A stretch of DNA of 7,913 nucleotides, taken from Methanosarcina sp. GTDB taxonomy: Archaea; Halobacteriota; Methanosarcinia; Methanosarcinales; Methanosarcinaceae. Both the position numbers and the translations under genes were made by a program. The stretch's first letter is position 1; each line of letters starts with the position of its first letter. The stretch lies in NCBI GenBank assembly GCA_024280975.1, contig JAMXLQ010000025.1, positions 1 through 7,913 on the forward strand, read 5' to 3'. Of the stretch, positions 4,945 to 7,913 are shown in pieces. Below the pieces are notes generated by a model. That model searched no databases and was not told where the DNA came from. It worked only from the letters and a program-made list of their open reading frames with translations.

Positions 4945-7653
4945 ATGAAATCAGGAACCGGTGGCTCTGACATAAGTCGGAAAGACAGTATAGGTGTGGA
5001 AACCGAAGAAAACTGGATGAGAGAATTTCTGTTAAATAGCCCTGGCCCTATCCTGAGAATAGGAACAGAAGGAACGGTTCTTTACGCAAATGAAGCAGGA
5101 AAATCCTTACTTGAAGCTCTTAAAAGTAAAGTTAGAGAAAAAGCGCCTGATGAAATCCTGAAGACTGCCCGGCGAGTAGCAATCCGAAAGAAACCCGTAC
5201 AGACCGAACTGAAAGTAGGCGAGAAAACTTATTCAATTGTTTTTACCCCCTTGCTTGGCTGCGAAGGTACGGTTGTATCTGCATTCGAGATCACTTCCCT
5301 CAAACAAACCGAAGAAAAACTACTTTTAAGAAAAAGAGAGCATGAAGTACTTTCCCGAATTTCCGAACTCTCTCTCAAAACCCCTGATTTTCAGACTCTG
5401 CTCGATCAGGCCCTGCCTCTGGTTGCAACTACGATTAGTGTAGAGTACTGCAGCGTCCTGGAACTCTTGCCTAATGAAGATTTTGTATTTGAGACAGGAG
5501 TCGGTTGGAAGCCAGAGAATATAGGTAGGATATTTAAAAAAGATTTAGCTTCAAGAGCAGGCTACACTGTACTTTCAAGCCGGCCGATTCTGTTAGAGAA
5601 ACTGGATAAGAAGAGCTCCCTCAGGACAATGGGCCTCGAAGAATCCCAGGATATAATTAGTGGAATAAGTGTGCTCATAGGAAGTATTGAAAAGCCGTAT
5701 GGAGTGCTGACGGCTCACAGTACGAAAAAGGAAAAATTTACTGATGGAGATGCTTGTTTCCTGAATACAACTGCATTAATCCTTTCATTTACAATTCAAC
5801 GAAATGAAATGGAAGCCACACTCCGAGAAAAAGTGTATTTTCTAGGAACACTGCTGGATACTATTCCGGCTCCCGTGTTTTACAAGAATAGGGACGGCAT
5901 TTATCAGGGCTGCAATGAGCTCTTTGCAAAAATGATTCTCGGAAGTTCAAAAGAAAAAATAGCCGGACGCTCCACATATGATCTTTTCCAAGGAACCTCC
6001 TCAGAACTCGAGGAGATTTATGAAAGAATGGACAAGCAGCTATTCCAAAAGGGAGGAAGCCATACTTACGAGACCAAAGTAGTGTGTTCTGACGGACTCA
6101 AAAGGGATTTCATTTTTAATAAGGCAGTATACAAAAATCTCTGCGGGACTGTAGAAGGGCTTATAGGAGTAATGCTTGATATTACAGGGCGCAAAAAAAT
6201 AGAAGAGAAACTGCAAAAAAGTGAAGAGAGATACCGTCTTATTGCAGAACAGACAGGGCAACTGATATATGAAATTGACCTGGAAAACGGCCATATTGAG
6301 TGGGCGGGAGCAATCACGGAGCTCACAGGCTACAGTAATAAAGAAATTGAGAACCTGGATTTTTACGACTGGCTCGACCATATTCATCCGGAAGATCGCA
6401 GAAGAGTGCAGCAGTCATTTAGAAGTTGCTGGAATACAGGAGAAAGATTCGAGGAAGAATTCAGGTTCAAGCGGAAGGACGGAAGCTATTTTTATGTAAA
6501 AAATAAAGGAGTATACCTAAGAGATGACGAAGACTATATATCTCGGGCTCTCGGGGTAATGGAAGATGTTACCGAAATTAAGCAGTCTTCAGAAAAACTG
6601 AGGGAAAGCGAAGAACTCTACAGGTCATTTTTACAGAATTTCAAAGGAATTTCGTTTAAACTTAACAGAAATTTTAATCTCCTCTTGCTTGAGGGAGCCC
6701 TGGACGAAATAACCGGATATCCCGAAGAAGAATTTATTTCCGGTAGAATAAAGTTCTTTGACCTTGTTGTCCCGGAAGACAGGCCATTGTTACATTTGAT
6801 TCAGGATAAAATGGTTTCCTCCTCGAATTCCATTATGGAGTACGATTACAGGCTCAGGCGGAAGGATGGAAGTGTAAGGTGGGTTCATGAGTTAGTCCAC
6901 AACGTATGCAGCACTTCAGGAGAAACCGCATTTATCCAGGGGTATACCTATGACATTACCCAGAGGAAAATCGCTGAGGAAACCCTTGAGAAAGCCGAGA
7001 AAATCGGAATGAGAGAGATTCATCACCGGATTAAGAATAACCTTCAGATAGTTTCTTCCCTGCTCAGCCTTCAGGCTGACAAGTTCAAAGACAAGGAGGT
7101 TATTGAGGCCTTCAGAGAAAGCGAGAACCGTGTAGTCTCAATGTCTATGATTCATGAAGAGCTCTATAAGTCAGAGGATGTGGCAAGTATTGATTTTGCA
7201 GCATACTTCCGAAAATTGACTGCGGACATTCTGCACTCTTATAAAGTTGGAGACGAAAAAATCAAGCTTATCCTTGACGTGGAGAGTACGCTTCTTGGAA
7301 TTGATACCGCAGTTCCGTTAGGAATTATAATTAATGAATTTTTCTCAAACTCTCTTAAATATGCTTTTCCAAAAGGTGCAGAAGGAAAGATAAAGATTTC
7401 CCTTTACCGAAATGAGGCCGGATGTCAAAAAAAAGGCGAAACTACAGAAAAGGAGCTCCCAGGGGTATTTTCCAGTTTTACTCTTACCTACTCGGATGAT
7501 GGGGCTCGTTTTCCGAAAAAAGTAGATTTCAAAAATCCGAAAACTCTAGGCTTGCAACTTGTAAATGCCCTAGTTGAGCAGATTAACGGAACAATCGAAC
7601 TTGAACGAGAGAAAGAAACAAAATACACTATCAGGTTCGAAGATAAAAGATAA
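4945..7653 (+). CDS. Soluble PAS/GAF sensor histidine kinase (HisKA_2 type)
   Basis: The 902-residue protein is a cytoplasmic sensor kinase with no membrane segment or signal peptide. Domains in order: PAS (about 26-125), GAF (about 133-285), PAS (about 293-415, DTIPAPVFYKNRDG), PAS (about 425-548, a PAS_3-like domain with DWLDHIHPEDRRRV), PAS (about 553-675, LVVPEDRP), then a HisKA_2 dimerisation box, REIHHRIKNNLQIVSSLLSL, with His693/His694; the family points to His694 as phospho-acceptor. The HATPase domain has the N-box NEFFSNSLKYAFP (797-809) and G2 loop LGLQLV (868-873). The G1 box is DDGARFP (851-857), where most relatives have D-x-G-x-G-F. Short linkers of the RKKIEEKL type follow the PAS domains. 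The ligand is unknown; GAF Cys169 is present but nothing shows haem binding. The start is uncertain because no ribosome binding site precedes 4945, and a later GTG or ATG (EENWMREF) is possible. No response regulator is adjacent, so the partner is elsewhere. Confidence 0.92.
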   Translation: MKSGTGGSDISRKDSIGVETEENWMREFLLNSPGPILRIGTEGTVLYANEAGKSLLEALKSKVREKAPDEILKTARRVAIRKKPVQTELKVGEKTYSIVFTPLLGCEGTVVSAFEITSLKQTEEKLLLRKREHEVLSRISELSLKTPDFQTLLDQALPLVATTISVEYCSVLELLPNEDFVFETGVGWKPENIGRIFKKDLASRAGYTVLSSRPILLEKLDKKSSLRTMGLEESQDIISGISVLIGSIEKPYGVLTAHSTKKEKFTDGDACFLNTTALILSFTIQRNEMEATLREKVYFLGTLLDTIPAPVFYKNRDGIYQGCNELFAKMILGSSKEKIAGRSTYDLFQGTSSELEEIYERMDKQLFQKGGSHTYETKVVCSDGLKRDFIFNKAVYKNLCGTVEGLIGVMLDITGRKKIEEKLQKSEERYRLIAEQTGQLIYEIDLENGHIEWAGAITELTGYSNKEIENLDFYDWLDHIHPEDRRRVQQSFRSCWNTGERFEEEFRFKRKDGSYFYVKNKGVYLRDDEDYISRALGVMEDVTEIKQSSEKLRESEELYRSFLQNFKGISFKLNRNFNLLLLEGALDEITGYPEEEFISGRIKFFDLVVPEDRPLLHLIQDKMVSSSNSIMEYDYRLRRKDGSVRWVHELVHNVCSTSGETAFIQGYTYDITQRKIAEETLEKAEKIGMREIHHRIKNNLQIVSSLLSLQADKFKDKEVIEAFRESENRVVSMSMIHEELYKSEDVASIDFAAYFRKLTADILHSYKVGDEKIKLILDVESTLLGIDTAVPLGIIINEFFSNSLKYAFPKGAEGKIKISLYRNEAGCQKKGETTEKELPGVFSSFTLTYSDDGARFPKKVDFKNPKTLGLQLVNALVEQINGTIELEREKETKYTIRFEDKR

Positions 7654-7913
7654 TCCTCAAAAAGTGAAAATTACTTCTTGTGCTTTACAACCTTCGATTC
7701 TATTAATTTTGCTGTCAAAACTGAAATTCATTGGGCTTTCTTTCACTCTTTCTTAATTTAGCTTTCTTAACCGAGTTTTCTTCTCACTTATTCTAAAAGC
7801 AACCTTTTTTGTAGATTACAGTTTTTTTTCAATTCGGAATGTTTTTGTCATATAAGCTTAAAAATAATATCCTTGTGTATCAGAGACATGGCATGTTATA
7901 AGTTGAACCAAAC
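7654..7913. other. Non-coding T-rich downstream region
   Basis: No supportable gene lies in the last 260 bp; all frames are broken or very short. The region is pyrimidine-rich on the plus strand, with repeated CTTTCTT-like runs around 7735-7785, then T-tracts. Near the right end there are AT-rich TATA-like stretches around 7850-7870, possibly the promoter of a gene beyond the window. Confidence 0.6.
7800..7846 (+). terminator. Oligo-T transcription terminator candidate for the kinase
   Basis: Three T-runs follow one another: six at 7805-7810, eight at 7822-7829 and five at 7842-7846. Archaeal RNA polymerase terminates at oligo-T tracts without needing a hairpin, and these are the strongest such runs downstream of the kinase. 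Some termination could already occur in the pyrimidine-rich stretch before them. Confidence 0.4.

Noticed and set aside
5437..5460. Haem-binding cysteine in the GAF domain (Cys169), as in the Methanosarcina kinase MsmS
   Set aside because: A Cys at this GAF strand is common, and no other haem ligand or diagnostic motif could be identified from the sequence.
6040..6387. 115-codon minus-strand ORF inside the kinase gene
   Set aside because: It lies wholly inside well-conserved PAS coding sequence on the other strand and shows no motif of its own.
7888..7913. Possible new gene start (ATG at 7888, open to the edge)
   Set aside because: Only eight codons are visible and there is no clear ribosome binding site, so it cannot be supported.

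Overview
The window looks like chromosomal DNA from a methanogenic archaeon, most likely a Methanosarcina species. I infer this from AT-rich intergenic regions with archaeal TATA boxes (TATATAAA-type), GGNGG/GAGGT-type ribosome binding sites, a geranylgeranyl-reductase-family flavoprotein (archaeal lipid chemistry), a zinc-ribbon + PUA protein of the methanogen PAPS-reductase-like family, and a soluble multi-PAS/GAF histidine kinase with a HisKA_2-type HHRIKNN box, all typical of that genus. No database search was possible, so the species is not assigned.

Layout. (1) 1-947, minus strand: the N-terminal 315 residues of a PAPS-reductase-like protein that runs off the left edge. It has a basic low-complexity head, a four-cysteine zinc ribbon and a PUA-like domain. 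Its coding sequence contains a tandem array of a 27-bp palindromic repeat, in frame. (2) 948-1363: divergent intergenic promoter region. (3) 1364-2614, plus: FAD-dependent geranylgeranyl-reductase-family protein. (4) 2702-3958, plus: glutamate dehydrogenase, 87 bp further on; the gap holds two hairpins. (5) 3959-4359: a gene-poor stretch with a GC-rich hairpin and a second, degenerate cluster of the same palindromic repeat, overlapping a doubtful 70-codon CxxC ORF that has a good ribosome binding site. (6) 4360-4545, minus: a small acidic/basic mixed protein of unknown function with a strong TATA box. (7) 4600-4944: AT-rich leader of the kinase. (8) 4945-7653, plus: a 902-residue PAS-GAF-PAS-PAS-PAS-HisKA_2-HATPase sensor kinase. 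(9) 7654-7913: T-rich non-coding tail, probably terminating the kinase transcript.

How they fit. There is no obvious single pathway. The reductase and glutamate dehydrogenase could be co-transcribed but belong to lipid (or other isoprenoid) reduction and nitrogen/amino-acid metabolism respectively. The kinase is an orphan here, with no response regulator in the window. The most notable non-gene structure is the 27-bp palindromic repeat family. It is present at two loci about 4.2 kb apart. At the left locus its length (a multiple of three) and lack of stops in the used frame let it sit inside a protein-coding gene, reminiscent of protein-embedded palindromic elements known in Rickettsia.
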